Of a stretch of DNA of 64,000 bases, positions 22,613-32,696 are shown piece after piece. The position numbers and the translations under genes are program-made. Below the pieces are notes generated by a model. That model saw only the letters and a list, made by a program, of their open reading frames with translations. It did no database searches and was not told the DNA's origin. The stretch comes from Nannochloropsis salina CCMP1776 (Eukaryota; Sar; Eustigmatophyceae; Eustigmatales; Monodopsidaceae): the NCBI GenBank assembly GCA_004565275.1, contig SDOX01000011.1, positions 395,881 to 459,880 of the forward strand, given 5' to 3'. Numbering within the stretch: position 1 is the first letter of the stretch; each line of letters opens with the position of its first letter.

Positions 22613-23401
22613 CTACACCTCGCTTTGCCCCGGTTTTTCTTGCACTTCAACCGTCAAATTGGCTTCTTCCCCTTCCGTCCCATTTTTGTTCTTCATCTTG
22701 ACGTCGAAGAACCTCAGATCTCTCTCCTGCTTGAGCCCGGGAACACGCTCTTTCTCCGCCCGTCGCGGCGCATCCTGAAACACCTCCTTCCCCTCGGTCA
22801 AGACCTGGGCCAGGACGTAGGCGCTGGTGGCAGCTCCAAGAAAAAAGGGGAAGCGGGCCAGAAATGTATCATCTAGCCCCGTAGCCTCGGTGAAAGATAC
22901 CAATAAAGGGTTCACTACCCCCGCCACCAGCACGGCCGCCACGGCAGCTGCCACATCGGGTGCGTCTGTGGGGCGAGACAGATAGAGAAACCCCAAAAAG
23001 GCCGCAGGATACACGGGGTTGCCAAGAGTAAGGGCTACACCCATGGACAGAGGAAACCAGCCCATAATTGTCGTCGTGGAGGATGAAACTGAGGAAGTAA
23101 CCCGGCCCACGTCGCCAGCACGGGGGGGCACTAGGAAGGAGGGCACGGGAACCTCCTTGCTCAAGGCTTTGGCCACTTGAGTAAGCAGCGATACAGAGCG
23201 GTCCGTGAGATCGTCCCCGTCATCCTCTTTATAGGCACTTAGGCGACTCAAAAGTCGTGGATGGAATTTACTTGAAGCCGTAATGCAAGGGAGGGGGCGG
23301 CTACGGAGAACACCGTTCGGGTGATACGAAGTAAGAAAGGCGCGTGTGACGCATGCCGCGTTCAAAAGAAGAGATACACCGACGAGAACTCCTACTTTCA
23401 T
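22613..23401 (-). CDS. predicted plastid membrane protein of unknown function
   Basis: Single exon, about 262 residues, unrecognised. The N-terminus is a hydrophobic signal (MKVGVLVGVSLLLNAACVTRA) followed by FLTSYHP. Phe directly after the predicted cleavage site, and then a Ser/Arg/Pro-rich stretch, is the bipartite signal pattern used to enter complex red plastids. The middle has three or four hydrophobic helices (about residues 110-210: MGWFPLSMGVALTLGNPVYP, AAFLGFLYLS, DVAAAVAAVLVAGVVNPLLV, FFLGAATSAYVLAQVL). The last 50 residues are charged. It is convergent with the RlmN-like gene (141 bases apart). A role in the envelope or thylakoid membrane is a guess. Confidence 0.75.
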   Translation of the reverse strand: MKVGVLVGVSLLLNAACVTRAFLTSYHPNGVLRSRPLPCITASSKFHPRLLSRLSAYKEDDGDDLTDRSVSLLTQVAKALSKEVPVPSFLVPPRAGDVGRVTSSVSSSTTTIMGWFPLSMGVALTLGNPVYPAAFLGFLYLSRPTDAPDVAAAVAAVLVAGVVNPLLVSFTEATGLDDTFLARFPFFLGAATSAYVLAQVLTEGKEVFQDAPRRAEKERVPGLKQERDLRFFDVKMKNKNGTEGEEANLTVEVQEKPGQSEV

Positions 23402-24043
23402 TGTTTTCCTGTTTTGTTATTGACATACATCCACATGGACAGGGGTTAAGCAGGGAACATTCTGGGGAATCAGAACACAGTTGAGGTAGGGCGGCCAAGC
23501 CGCTTTAGGCGAGACGACGCAAATGAGAGATATTCGGGTCGGGTGGTGGCACCCGGGGTTCAATATGACCAATGTCCGCCTCTCAACCAAGGCCCCGTTG
23601 CTTGATTGACAATAGGGTATCGTCTGCATTAAATCATGTGGTTCTGGCTTTTTTTCAATCATTTGGAGGGTTTGTGCCGTGGATTTAGCAGGGTTGCGGC
23701 CCGCGAATTACATCGGTAGGGCTTGGGGGAAAATCCGGAGTCACGCCTCCGCACCATGTGGTCGCGAATCCTTGTGAAAATCCCAGCTATCGTGCGGATG
23801 TGTGGCCCGCGCACAAGATTTCAGGATCGGAGATATCACCCTGTAAGAGGGGGTGGTACGCGAGACCCGTGTCGCTGCCACGTGTCTGGCTTTGGGGTCT
23901 CCACTAGACGTGCGTGTCGTCTCGTCAAGCGCTCGGCGATACCGTATGGACCACACATGTTTCCACCGAATGAGAAAAAATAGCTAACGAAGGCATCAAA
24001 TGCAGCCTTACTCACGCAGATACTTTCCATAACGTATTTCCAG
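23402..24043. other. intergenic / probable 5' exon region of the receptor kinase
   Basis: No protein is recognised. The bases just before 24044 (ctcacgcag ... acgtatttccag) look like a 3' splice site, so the receptor kinase gene may have an upstream exon here carrying its signal peptide. Candidate frames at 23723-23983 are not convincing. Confidence 0.4.
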
Positions 24044-27000
24044 ATGACACGAGCGGTTATATTGATACCGTCGGCCCTTGCGTGTCGACAGCACTCACCG
24101 TACCGACGAGCGATAGAAGCGGCCTTGATAGCACAGTTCAAGTCGAGTAGTGGCGCCAACACGCTTACATGGCAGTGGCGAGAACCAGTTTATCAAACAA
24201 CTTGTGCATCTGCTTATGATGATCGACCAGGCTGCAATGGTGGTCCGGGAGGCTTTGCCAATGGTATGAAGATGGGCAGCCTGCAGGCCCAGGCCCAAGC
24301 CTTGCTGAAGTCGGACCCCGACCTTGATTTCGTCTTGATTCCTGGATTAGAGGCCCCATATCAAGCCAGATATCTGACGCGGGTTTTCCGCACGGGAATG
24401 GATGATTCCAGCACTGACGGGAAGGGCAAAAAAATGAAGCGAGCTGTGCCCTCGGCCTCGGCCGGCGTTTCCTCTATCATTCACGTCACGACGCTACGCC
24501 TCGCCCCCGCGGAGCGAACCTATGCAACGGCAGCCGCGCTTTGCCGACACTTTGGCTGGAGCAATGTGGTACTCTTGAGCTCGGATGATGATCGCATGCA
24601 ATCTGCGCAGGGATTACGTCAACAGTTGACCGCTGCAGGCATCCATATCCGCCGTCATCAAATATTTTCTCCATCCCACACTTACCAAGGTGCAGCAAGC
24701 TCCGCCTCCTCCTCATCCATTCTTTCACATGATCTAGATGCAATCCGTACTAGTGGAACTCGTATAGTCTTCCTCCTTTCCTCCTGTCGAGCCACTCACC
24801 AGGTTCTGAGCGCGGCGCGACAAAAGAAGATGCTAAGGGATTACGCCTGGGTAGTCCTGCATCCGAATTCTGCGTGCGCCTTGGATGACACGCCAAGCGG
24901 TTTTCACGATGCAGATGTCTCGGAGGAAGGGGAGTTGGCGCTCTTGGAGATGTACCAAGGCGTGTTGGGCCTGGCCTGGGACGGCGCGACGGCCGCGAAC
25001 GGCGCGGCGTGGTCCTCCACCGGCAGGACAAGCAACTCGTCTGACATTTCCTCGCAGGCTGCCGATGCTCTGAGCGACTTTTGTAGAGGCAGCGATAGCC
25101 ACGCATACGACGCCAGTGGCCTTCTAAGCGAGCGGGAGCCGGCGGGTGCCCCGGCGGATGTGCTGGACCTGTCCCCTCGCTTCCTCTTCGAGACCATGCG
25201 ACACTTGGCATCCCTTTCCTCCACGCCCTCGGCCAATCCCTCCCCTGCGTCTTCGTCCTTTCCTGTTGGTGAGGTCATGCGTGACACGGTGGGGGGCGGT
25301 GACATGGACGGAGACGTGGTGCTGCACCCGGACCTAGCCGTATCGGTTTTGAGCTTCTCGGGCGCGCGGCGGGCGTCATGGGAGGCCTCAGGGGGCAAAG
25401 CTTCCTCCAACGACACTCACGGTAAGAGTGATAGCGCGAGCCGCGGTAAAAGACGTCGGGGGAGCAACAGCACCGCCAGCAAGGACCCGGTACGGATTGA
25501 GGTCATCCATCAGCCTATCGCCCGCTTGGCTCTATCCCCCCATGGGGTCGATCCGTCATCCTTCGCCCCTGCAGATCCCTTGGACAGTCTGGGACGCCTG
25601 GAGCTTTTGACGGCACGGCCCCTCCGGTGGCCTGGGGATGTGCGAGCGCAGCCGCGAGACCTGGTGGAGGGGTGGGGTACGCAGGGGGAGGGGCCCGACT
25701 TCCTCTTCTCTCCCGCGGCGGGGCGGGACTTGCAGGGCCTGGTCCACGGCCTTGGGCTCTGGTCGGTGATTTTTGGGATGGCTGCGATGTGTATTGCCTT
25801 GACGCCCTTGTGGAACTGGGTGTACAAACGCCTGTTCAAGCGCAAAGAGCTGTCTCCTCCCTGTCTGGACGGGGGCTGCGCACCCATCCCTGCCATTAAC
25901 GAGGTAAAGGACGCGGCCAGCCAGGAGGAGGACCGTGCCTTCATTGCCACACGCATGGCGGAGCTCACCGAAAAGCAAGCGGAGCTCCTTCGATCCGTGG
26001 AGGTGGACATGAAAGACGTGGTCATGAAGCGGCGCGGGGGGGGCATCGGCCAGGGATCCTTCTCCATTGTGTACAAGGGATACTACCAGAACTCGCACGT
26101 GGCGATCAAGGTGCTGCGACGGGTGGATGAACGAAATTTCCGGCGGTTCTTGGAGGAGATTATGCTGCACAAGGATCTGCGGCATCCCAATGTGGTCATG
26201 TTCCGGGGAGCGTCGTGGCGAGACGGGCGGTTGCTGATGCTGATCGATTACGCGGGTCGTGGGACATTGGCGGACGTGCTGCGACGTTCTAGAGGCACTT
26301 TGAGATGGAAACCTGTCAAGCTTAACATGGCCCTCGGGATTGCCAAGGGCATGGCATTCTTGCACCAGACGCGGTATTACGACATGTGGACGTCGTCCTA
26401 TCAACGCTGTGTGGTTCATCGGGATCTGAAGCCTCAGAACATACTTGTCACAGACTCTTACCACGTCCAGATTACCGACTTCGGAGAGGCCCGCACCGTC
26501 GACCACGAAAACACCATGACCCAAGTGGGCACACAGCTCTTTGTGGCTCCGGAGGTGGTCCGGGGCGAGCGCTATTCCGAGAAATGCGACGTATACTCCT
26601 TTGCGGTCGTCCTCCTTGCCATGCTCGAGCTTCGGCCGGATGTCTTGGACGTTTTTGCGGAGTCTTTGCCAGAGGTAGAGCGAAGCGAAACGGGCATTAC
26701 GAAGGAGCGACTGAAGGAACCGGAAGGCGTGGAGGTCACGGACGCTTGTAAAACCTGCCCGCTCAACAAGGCCAATCAGCCACCGCCCGGGGTCTCCTTG
26801 GCGCAGGCTCAGGCGGCGGCCTCCACGCCCGAACACGAATGCCCTCTGGCGCAGCATAAGGAGTTCAAGGGGGTAGTGGCTCATGCCGTGACACGTGCAA
26901 TTGTTTATGATGACTTCCGACCCCCTATTAAAGGTTGCCCGTATCAGGGTTTAAAACAACTGATAGAAAAGTGCTGGATTCCCGATGTCAACGACCGTCC

Positions 27001-27229
27001 TGGTTTCGCGGCAGTCGTCGAGGCTTTGGACGGACGCGTCCGCCGGGAAATAAGCGACTACGTCCGCCCTAATGGCGGCAGCACGAGCAGCCATTCAACG
27101 GGCTCTACCTCTTGCTTTACTTCTGGGAGTCTAGATCACATGATGGTCCGAGACGGGTCTCGGCAAGGATTTCGCGTGGGAAGTGGGGATGTAGCACGTT
27201 TACGTGCTCCACAAGGCACAAATATATGA
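24044..27229 (+). CDS. receptor-type protein kinase: binding-protein-like ectodomain, one TM helix, TKL-like kinase
   Basis: About 1061 residues as read. Residues 1-360 resemble the type 1 periplasmic-binding / ANF-receptor fold: LDFVLIPGLEAPYQARYL, SIIHVTTLRLAPAERTYATA, HFGWSNVVLLSSDDD, QGLRQQLTAAGIHI and AARQKKMLRDYAWV. One membrane helix lies at about 570-592 (LWSVIFGMAAMCIALTPLW), followed by a basic stop-transfer KRLFKRK. The kinase domain spans about 660-995, with glycine loop IGQGSFSIVYKG, Lys in VAIKVL, HRDLKPQNIL near 791, DFGEA near 812 and APEVVRGERYSEKCDVYSFAVV. It is TKL-like and all catalytic residues are present. Between the F and H helices is an extra segment with three Cys-Pro pairs (TCPL, ECPL, GCPY). 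No signal peptide is visible, and a splice acceptor sits at the first ATG, so an upstream exon is likely. The ligand is unknown. Confidence 0.82.
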   Translation: MTRAVILIPSALACRQHSPYRRAIEAALIAQFKSSSGANTLTWQWREPVYQTTCASAYDDRPGCNGGPGGFANGMKMGSLQAQAQALLKSDPDLDFVLIPGLEAPYQARYLTRVFRTGMDDSSTDGKGKKMKRAVPSASAGVSSIIHVTTLRLAPAERTYATAAALCRHFGWSNVVLLSSDDDRMQSAQGLRQQLTAAGIHIRRHQIFSPSHTYQGAASSASSSSILSHDLDAIRTSGTRIVFLLSSCRATHQVLSAARQKKMLRDYAWVVLHPNSACALDDTPSGFHDADVSEEGELALLEMYQGVLGLAWDGATAANGAAWSSTGRTSNSSDISSQAADALSDFCRGSDSHAYDASGLLSEREPAGAPADVLDLSPRFLFETMRHLASLSSTPSANPSPASSSFPVGEVMRDTVGGGDMDGDVVLHPDLAVSVLSFSGARRASWEASGGKASSNDTHGKSDSASRGKRRRGSNSTASKDPVRIEVIHQPIARLALSPHGVDPSSFAPADPLDSLGRLELLTARPLRWPGDVRAQPRDLVEGWGTQGEGPDFLFSPAAGRDLQGLVHGLGLWSVIFGMAAMCIALTPLWNWVYKRLFKRKELSPPCLDGGCAPIPAINEVKDAASQEEDRAFIATRMAELTEKQAELLRSVEVDMKDVVMKRRGGGIGQGSFSIVYKGYYQNSHVAIKVLRRVDERNFRRFLEEIMLHKDLRHPNVVMFRGASWRDGRLLMLIDYAGRGTLADVLRRSRGTLRWKPVKLNMALGIAKGMAFLHQTRYYDMWTSSYQRCVVHRDLKPQNILVTDSYHVQITDFGEARTVDHENTMTQVGTQLFVAPEVVRGERYSEKCDVYSFAVVLLAMLELRPDVLDVFAESLPEVERSETGITKERLKEPEGVEVTDACKTCPLNKANQPPPGVSLAQAQAAASTPEHECPLAQHKEFKGVVAHAVTRAIVYDDFRPPIKGCPYQGLKQLIEKCWIPDVNDRPGFAAVVEALDGRVRREISDYVRPNGGSTSSHSTGSTSCFTSGSLDHMMVRDGSRQGFRVGSGDVARLRAPQGTNI

Positions 27230-27657
27230 GCGAGGGCGCTTATTGAGGCTGATAATGATGGTGATGTGTTCAAACTAATGTTGAAAACAAGTGAAGAGCG
27301 ATTGTTAAGCAATTAATTTTGACAGTTGAATCCTCCCTACTGGTGGGAGTGTTATACCGAAGACATTTGTACAGGGGAAAAGTTTTTTCGACAACAAAAA
27401 ACGTGGCAAGGAAACATGAGGGCTTGATGGTCGTATATAACGGTATTTATTTCCTCGCCTACAGTGCATGAAAGTTGGTTGGACCAAGTAGAGGGGGGTA
27501 GGGAGGTTAATGTGACGCAATCAGGAAGCTTCGTAGCTTGTCCCGGTAACTTGCCTATATGCCATCCATTCGGTCGGAATTAATTTCTACGTTCATCTTA
27601 TAGTAGTCACGCTGGCTGAGATAACTTCGTGCAATATAGCAGTCAATACTTGTTTCA
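27230..27657. other. intergenic between tandem kinase and DHX29 genes
   Basis: Contains the kinase 3' UTR and the DHX29 promoter. A minus-strand frame at 27555-27803 overlaps the DHX29 start and is not supported. Confidence 0.45.
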
Positions 27658-30600
27658 ATGCCGCCAAAACAGAAGGTACGTGCTCCCACAATTTCAGGGG
27701 TGATGCGCACCGACCGACCTCCCTTTACTTCCTTCAAAAACACGAATAGAAGTCGAGCGCAGCGACTTTTCCAGGCAAAGCGATAAATGTGGGTTTGAAA
27801 CAAAAAGGTCAGGATGCTATCCTTGCCGTGGTTAAGGAGCAGTTCGGAAAGAAGGCCAATCTGACTGCCTCGTCGACCGACCTAGGGTCAAAGCGTCTCG
27901 CCAGGAAATTAGAGAGCTTGTACGAGCAGCTTGTGACGATTGGCTTTCAAGAGAGAAATGTCGAGCAGGCCTTGAGTGTATGTACGCTCAGAAGTGGCGA
28001 GAGCCTCTCTCTAGAGGGGGTGCTTGACTGGTTATGCCTCCATCTGGGGCCTGAAGAGCTCCCAGCCCAATTTGCGGACCCCAGCTCTCAGGAGTTTAAA
28101 GTCACCCGCGGCAACCTTGGCGTAGGACATGCAGGAGCTGTGGTCTCTGAGGAAGAACGCTTGGCCCGGATAGCAGCGCGACAGGAGCAGGCCGATGACC
28201 CAAAGTACCGGGCTTTGAGGCGCGAAAACAACGTCAGCGAGCAAGTCGAGGAGCCGCACGACGGGCATGTCAAGCAATGGATTCTGCAGTACTCAAAGCG
28301 CGAATCTGAGGTTGAAATAGCTCGTAAGACAGAAGCTCGAGCACAATCTTCGGCAAAAGAACGGTGGGACGCATTACCACCTGAGGAACAATTGGCTTTG
28401 CTAAAAGACAGCTACGAGGAGGAGAAGCTGAAAGCCAAGGAGGCTAGGGACAGTGGGCGTATGGGGCGCCGCGAGAAAGCTGAGATGGAGGCTCGTCTCA
28501 AGGATATTCGAGAGCAAATGTCGGAATTGAATATTGTGGTGGGGCAGCGGAGGCGAGAGATGAAGACACTGAAGGAGGGGTGGCAGTCAAATGGCTCTGG
28601 GAGGGACACTGACCGGGGGGAAACGGGAGGGGGGAGGGGCGCTCTAGAAGGAAAAGACGAGCAAGAGGAGAGCACGGACTTAGATGAATGTCTGACGGGT
28701 ATGTTTGGGGACGAAGAGGACGAGGAGGAAATGGAGGACAAGGGAGTAGACCGGAGCAGCCTCTCTGGACCTGGTTCCTCGACACAAGCGCTCGCCAAGC
28801 ACAACGAAATAACTGAGCGGTCGGTGCTTGGCGGGCTATTCGGCGACGACGATGACAGTGAGGATACAGACGGGAGCGAAGGTGCACAGAAGGCCCGATC
28901 CCCCCGGTCCACACGGTCCTCTCCCCCTCCCCGCGAGACAGCTGAAGACAGCCTGCCCGCTCTGTGGTCCCTCGCCCCTCCCTCGCCAGACCGCGCCGTA
29001 CCTGGTGTTGTGGTAGAAGCCTCGTCCAAAACGGTTCCGCCCTCAACTCCGCAACCGCAATCGGTGGCTCCTGACTCAAGCCCAGCGCCTGTACTGGCCG
29101 TATCCTTGGCAGCGGGCATCCCCAAGGGCTGGACTGGCAAGACACCACGGCGGCAGCTGGAGGAGTACCTGAAACGGAAACGGCTGGGCAAGGCTACCTT
29201 CCAAAAAACGTCGGGGAAAGGCTGCGTGCTCACCCTGCGAGACATTTCGGATAAATTCGAATCGGTCCAGGAGTTCGGGGCCTACGCCGACGCCGAGCAC
29301 GCGGCCGCCACGCGCGCGCTCTACCGCCTAGAACCGAAGCTACAACTGTCGCGCGTCTTGCCCCCTCCGTTCCGGGACTGGTGGGCGGAATGGCAGAATG
29401 AGGCCCGAAGGCTGCGCGAGCAAGAGGTGGCGGCGGTCAAGCAGGGGAAGAGAGACCGCATCTCCCGACTTGTTAACTCCATGAGGGAAGGGGCTGCGCT
29501 GTCAGCGGGGGAAGAGAGAACAGGCGATGTGCGTCAAGGCGGCGATCACTGCCACGTAAGGGACAGTCCAGGGGTCCTTGCTCTTCCCAGCATGTCGGAC
29601 CTGAGTTGGGAGGAGTACGTATGCCTGGATGAAGGCCTGGTGGAGGCCGAGGAAGGCGGGGCGCCGACGAGGGGCACCGGAAGTCAACAGGAGAAGACGG
29701 GCGGTCCAAGGGGGGATACCGCATTAGGAGAAAGACTCCGAAAGGCCTTCGAGGCGAAGAGGGGACAAGCCAGATACCAGGAGCTTGCGCGCGTGCGACG
29801 GGAACTCCCAGTGGCTGCGACACGCGAAAGTATCTTGCATAGCATCGAAAAGGAGTCCGTGGTCGTCATCTCGGGGGAGACTGGCTGCGGGAAGAGCACC
29901 CAGGTCGCCCAATATATCCTGGAGGAAGCGTTGCTGCTTGGAGAGGGTCACAACGTCAATCTTGTCTGTACACAGCCCCGTCGGGTGGCAGCCGTGTCCC
30001 TCGCAGAGAGAGTAGCTCAAGAGATGGGCGAAGAAGGCGGGGCTGGAGGCTTCGGAGCATTGGTCGGGTATCAGATACGGATGGAGTCGAAGACAACTGT
30101 TGCCACACGGCTGACCTTTTGCACCACCGGCATTTTGCTTCGAAAGCTGCAGACAGATCGAGACTTGAGTCAATACACGCATATCATATTGGACGAGGTG
30201 CACGAGCGTCAGGCATTGGGAGACTTTCTTTTGGTGGTCCTCCGCGACCTCCTGAAACGTCGGCCGACCCTGCGTCTGGTCCTCATGTCTGCAACCGTGA
30301 ATGCCGACTTGTTCAGTTGGTATTTCGGTAATTGTCCGGTGTTTACAATCCCTGGGCGTTGCTTTCCTGTGCAAGAGCAATATTTAGAGGATACTATAGA
30401 GGCAACAGGACACTTTATTGAAGAGGGCTCTGTGTATGCGCTAAAGGAAGGCCGGGCGCAGTACCAACGGGCGACAGTGGAGGTGTCGGGCCGGGGTGGG
30501 AATACTTATTCGCAGGCGTTAGAATGGCAAGAAGATGAAGCGGTGACGGAAGGGCGGCGCGGATCGCGATGGGTGGCATTCATGGAAGAATGTCGTGAGG

Positions 30601-32501
30601 CCGGTTACAGTAAAGCCACGCTCAAATCCATGGGACGCGTGGACGAGTCAGTGGTCAATTACGAGCTTTTGGAAGATCTCTTGCGCTACATCGTGGAAGT
30701 TGAGCCTACAAAGGTCGCGAAGGGCGAATCTGGCTGGAGGACAGGCGGTGCTATCTTGGTTTTTTTGCCGGGGCTGGGCGAGATCCGAGGAATACTCGAA
30801 CGCTTGCGCGGAGGTCGCTTTTTCCGCGATGACAATCAATACTGGCTTCTTCCTCTACACTCCACCCTCTCCCCTGCAGAACAACGGAAAGTGTTCGAGC
30901 GCCCACGCCACGGCGTGCGAAAGGTCATACTCTCCACCAACATCGCCGAGACCTCCGTGACGGTCGACGACGTCGTGTACGTGGTGGATTGTGGACTAGT
31001 CCGAGAGATCCAACAGACGAAAGGCCGCGGGGGTGGAAGGGCGCTTGTCACAACCTGGTGCTGTCGGGCCAGCGCCAAACAACGGATGGGACGTGCAGGG
31101 CGAGTGGGTCCTGGGGTGTGCTTTCGTTTGTTCTCCCGCCATACGTTTCGAACACTCATGTCTGAATTCGCCGTTCCTGAGCTACAGCGCACGCCTTTAG
31201 AGGAGCTCTGCCTGCAGATACGGGCGAACGATCTCGCTCCCTCGTGTCGTGAATTTTTGCTCAAGGCTCCCGAGCCGCCTGAGTTGGTGGCTATCGATGC
31301 GGCGGTCCGTGTGCTACGCGAAGTCGGGGCGCTGGCGTCTGCAGAGGATGGAGCGGAGGAACCCGGACAGCTGAAACGAAAGGGAGGGGATAACGGGCGA
31401 TGCCTGGAAGGAGAGGAAGGGATCCTCACACCGCTGGGCATTCATTTGGCCAAGTTGCCAATGGATGTGCGCCTGGGGAAAATGCTTGTCTTTGCATCCC
31501 TTTTCCAATGCCTTGATCCTGTCCTTACTGTCGCCGCCGGTCTGAACGGCATCAAGTCTCCATTCCTCGCGCCGTTTGGAAAAGAGGCCGAAGCGCGTGC
31601 GATGCATGCCAAATTTGAAGTCCGACAAAGCGATTTCTTGACGCTGGTGAACACATTTCAAGCCTATCGATCTGCTTGCCTGCAGGGGGGAGCTGCAGAA
31701 GAGCATAAATTTTGTTCGAGTCACTTCCTGAGCAAAATTGCATTACGGGAGATGGCAAGCTTGAAGAGTCAGTTTTTCGGCCTGCTGGTGGACATGCAGT
31801 TGGTGCGCAAGCCTCAATGTCTCGGCACGCAAGGGGGTGGCACGGTCAGCTACCGAGCTTTGGAGGATTTCATGGCCGGTCCGGAGGCTTTGCGGAAGGG
31901 TGGTGGAGTCAACGCTGAGGCCCAGAACATAAATCTTGTCCTGGCAGTGGTGGGAGCGGGATTGTATCCGCATGTTGCCCATGCTGTGGCAGATCCTTCC
32001 AAGAAAAATCCAAGCCTTTACCATGGGCCCATGAGCGCCCCATCGAGCCCTGTCTACTTGCATCCCAGCTCGGTCAATTATGGTGTAACATATTTCACCT
32101 CACCTTGGCTCGTATTTCACGAGAAATTTCACACCACTCGGGCTTACATTGCCCCGACGTCGGTGGTGTCTCCCTATGCTCTTCTGCTTTTTGGAGGGCC
32201 TTTGGTCGTCGATCACTTAAATAATCGAGTGGTCATCGATGAGTGGATCGAGTTTACGTGTCCTGCTCGCACTGCGGTGCTCTTTCGAGAAATGAGAAAA
32301 CGCCTGGATGAGGTTTTAGAAGTCCTAGTTGCAAAACCCTTGGCGGGTTTGGAGAATGTAGAGAGTCAGAAGGAGGTTGCGGTGGTCGATGCCATTGCCT
32401 CGCTACTCAGGGGTGAGGAGATTAAGGCTGCCTGGAAACCTGGAAGTGGTGACGACCCAATGAGTAAAGGAAAGAGCAGCCATAACAAACGAAACATGTA
32501 G
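27658..32501 (+). CDS. DHX29: DEAH-box RNA helicase DHX29
   Basis: DHX29 binds the 40S subunit and helps scanning through structured 5' UTRs. A tiny first exon (27658-27675, MPPKQK) is proposed, with a gtacgt donor and an acgaatag acceptor before 27750, phase 0. This is needed because the long frame has no in-frame ATG at its start. The product is about 1589 residues. A UBA-like helix (LESLYEQLVTIGFQERNVEQ) is followed by LDWLCLHLGPEELP near 100, which is a DHX29 signature. Next come a coiled and acidic region, and a dsRBD-like segment near 468-533 (TPRRQLEEYLKRKRLGKATF). The helicase core follows: Walker A GETGCGKST near 714, DEVH near 821, SAT near 850, and motif VI QRMGRAGRVGPG. HA2 and OB-fold regions come after that (ASLKSQFFGLLVDMQLV, LHPSSVNY). 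It is probably cytosolic. Confidence 0.9.
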
Positions 32502-32696
32502 AGTAGAGCGCCACCTTAGCGCGCGATGTACACTGAGGGCTAGAGTTGGACTTGAGCACAACCGAGGGTAATCAATACTTAATTGCAAAGAATATGCGAA
32601 TTGTAACAGTGACTTCGCATTGACGGGCTAGTAGCCCCTTGACTTCTAGTCCTTTCTTGTCGACATAATGACTGTACAAGTAATTGGCTTTAAATT

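Noticed and set aside
25556-26884. 442-codon minus-strand open frame
   Set aside because: Lies fully antisense to the conserved kinase domain. Its His/Arg/Leu-rich composition is what GC-rich third positions produce in a shadow frame.
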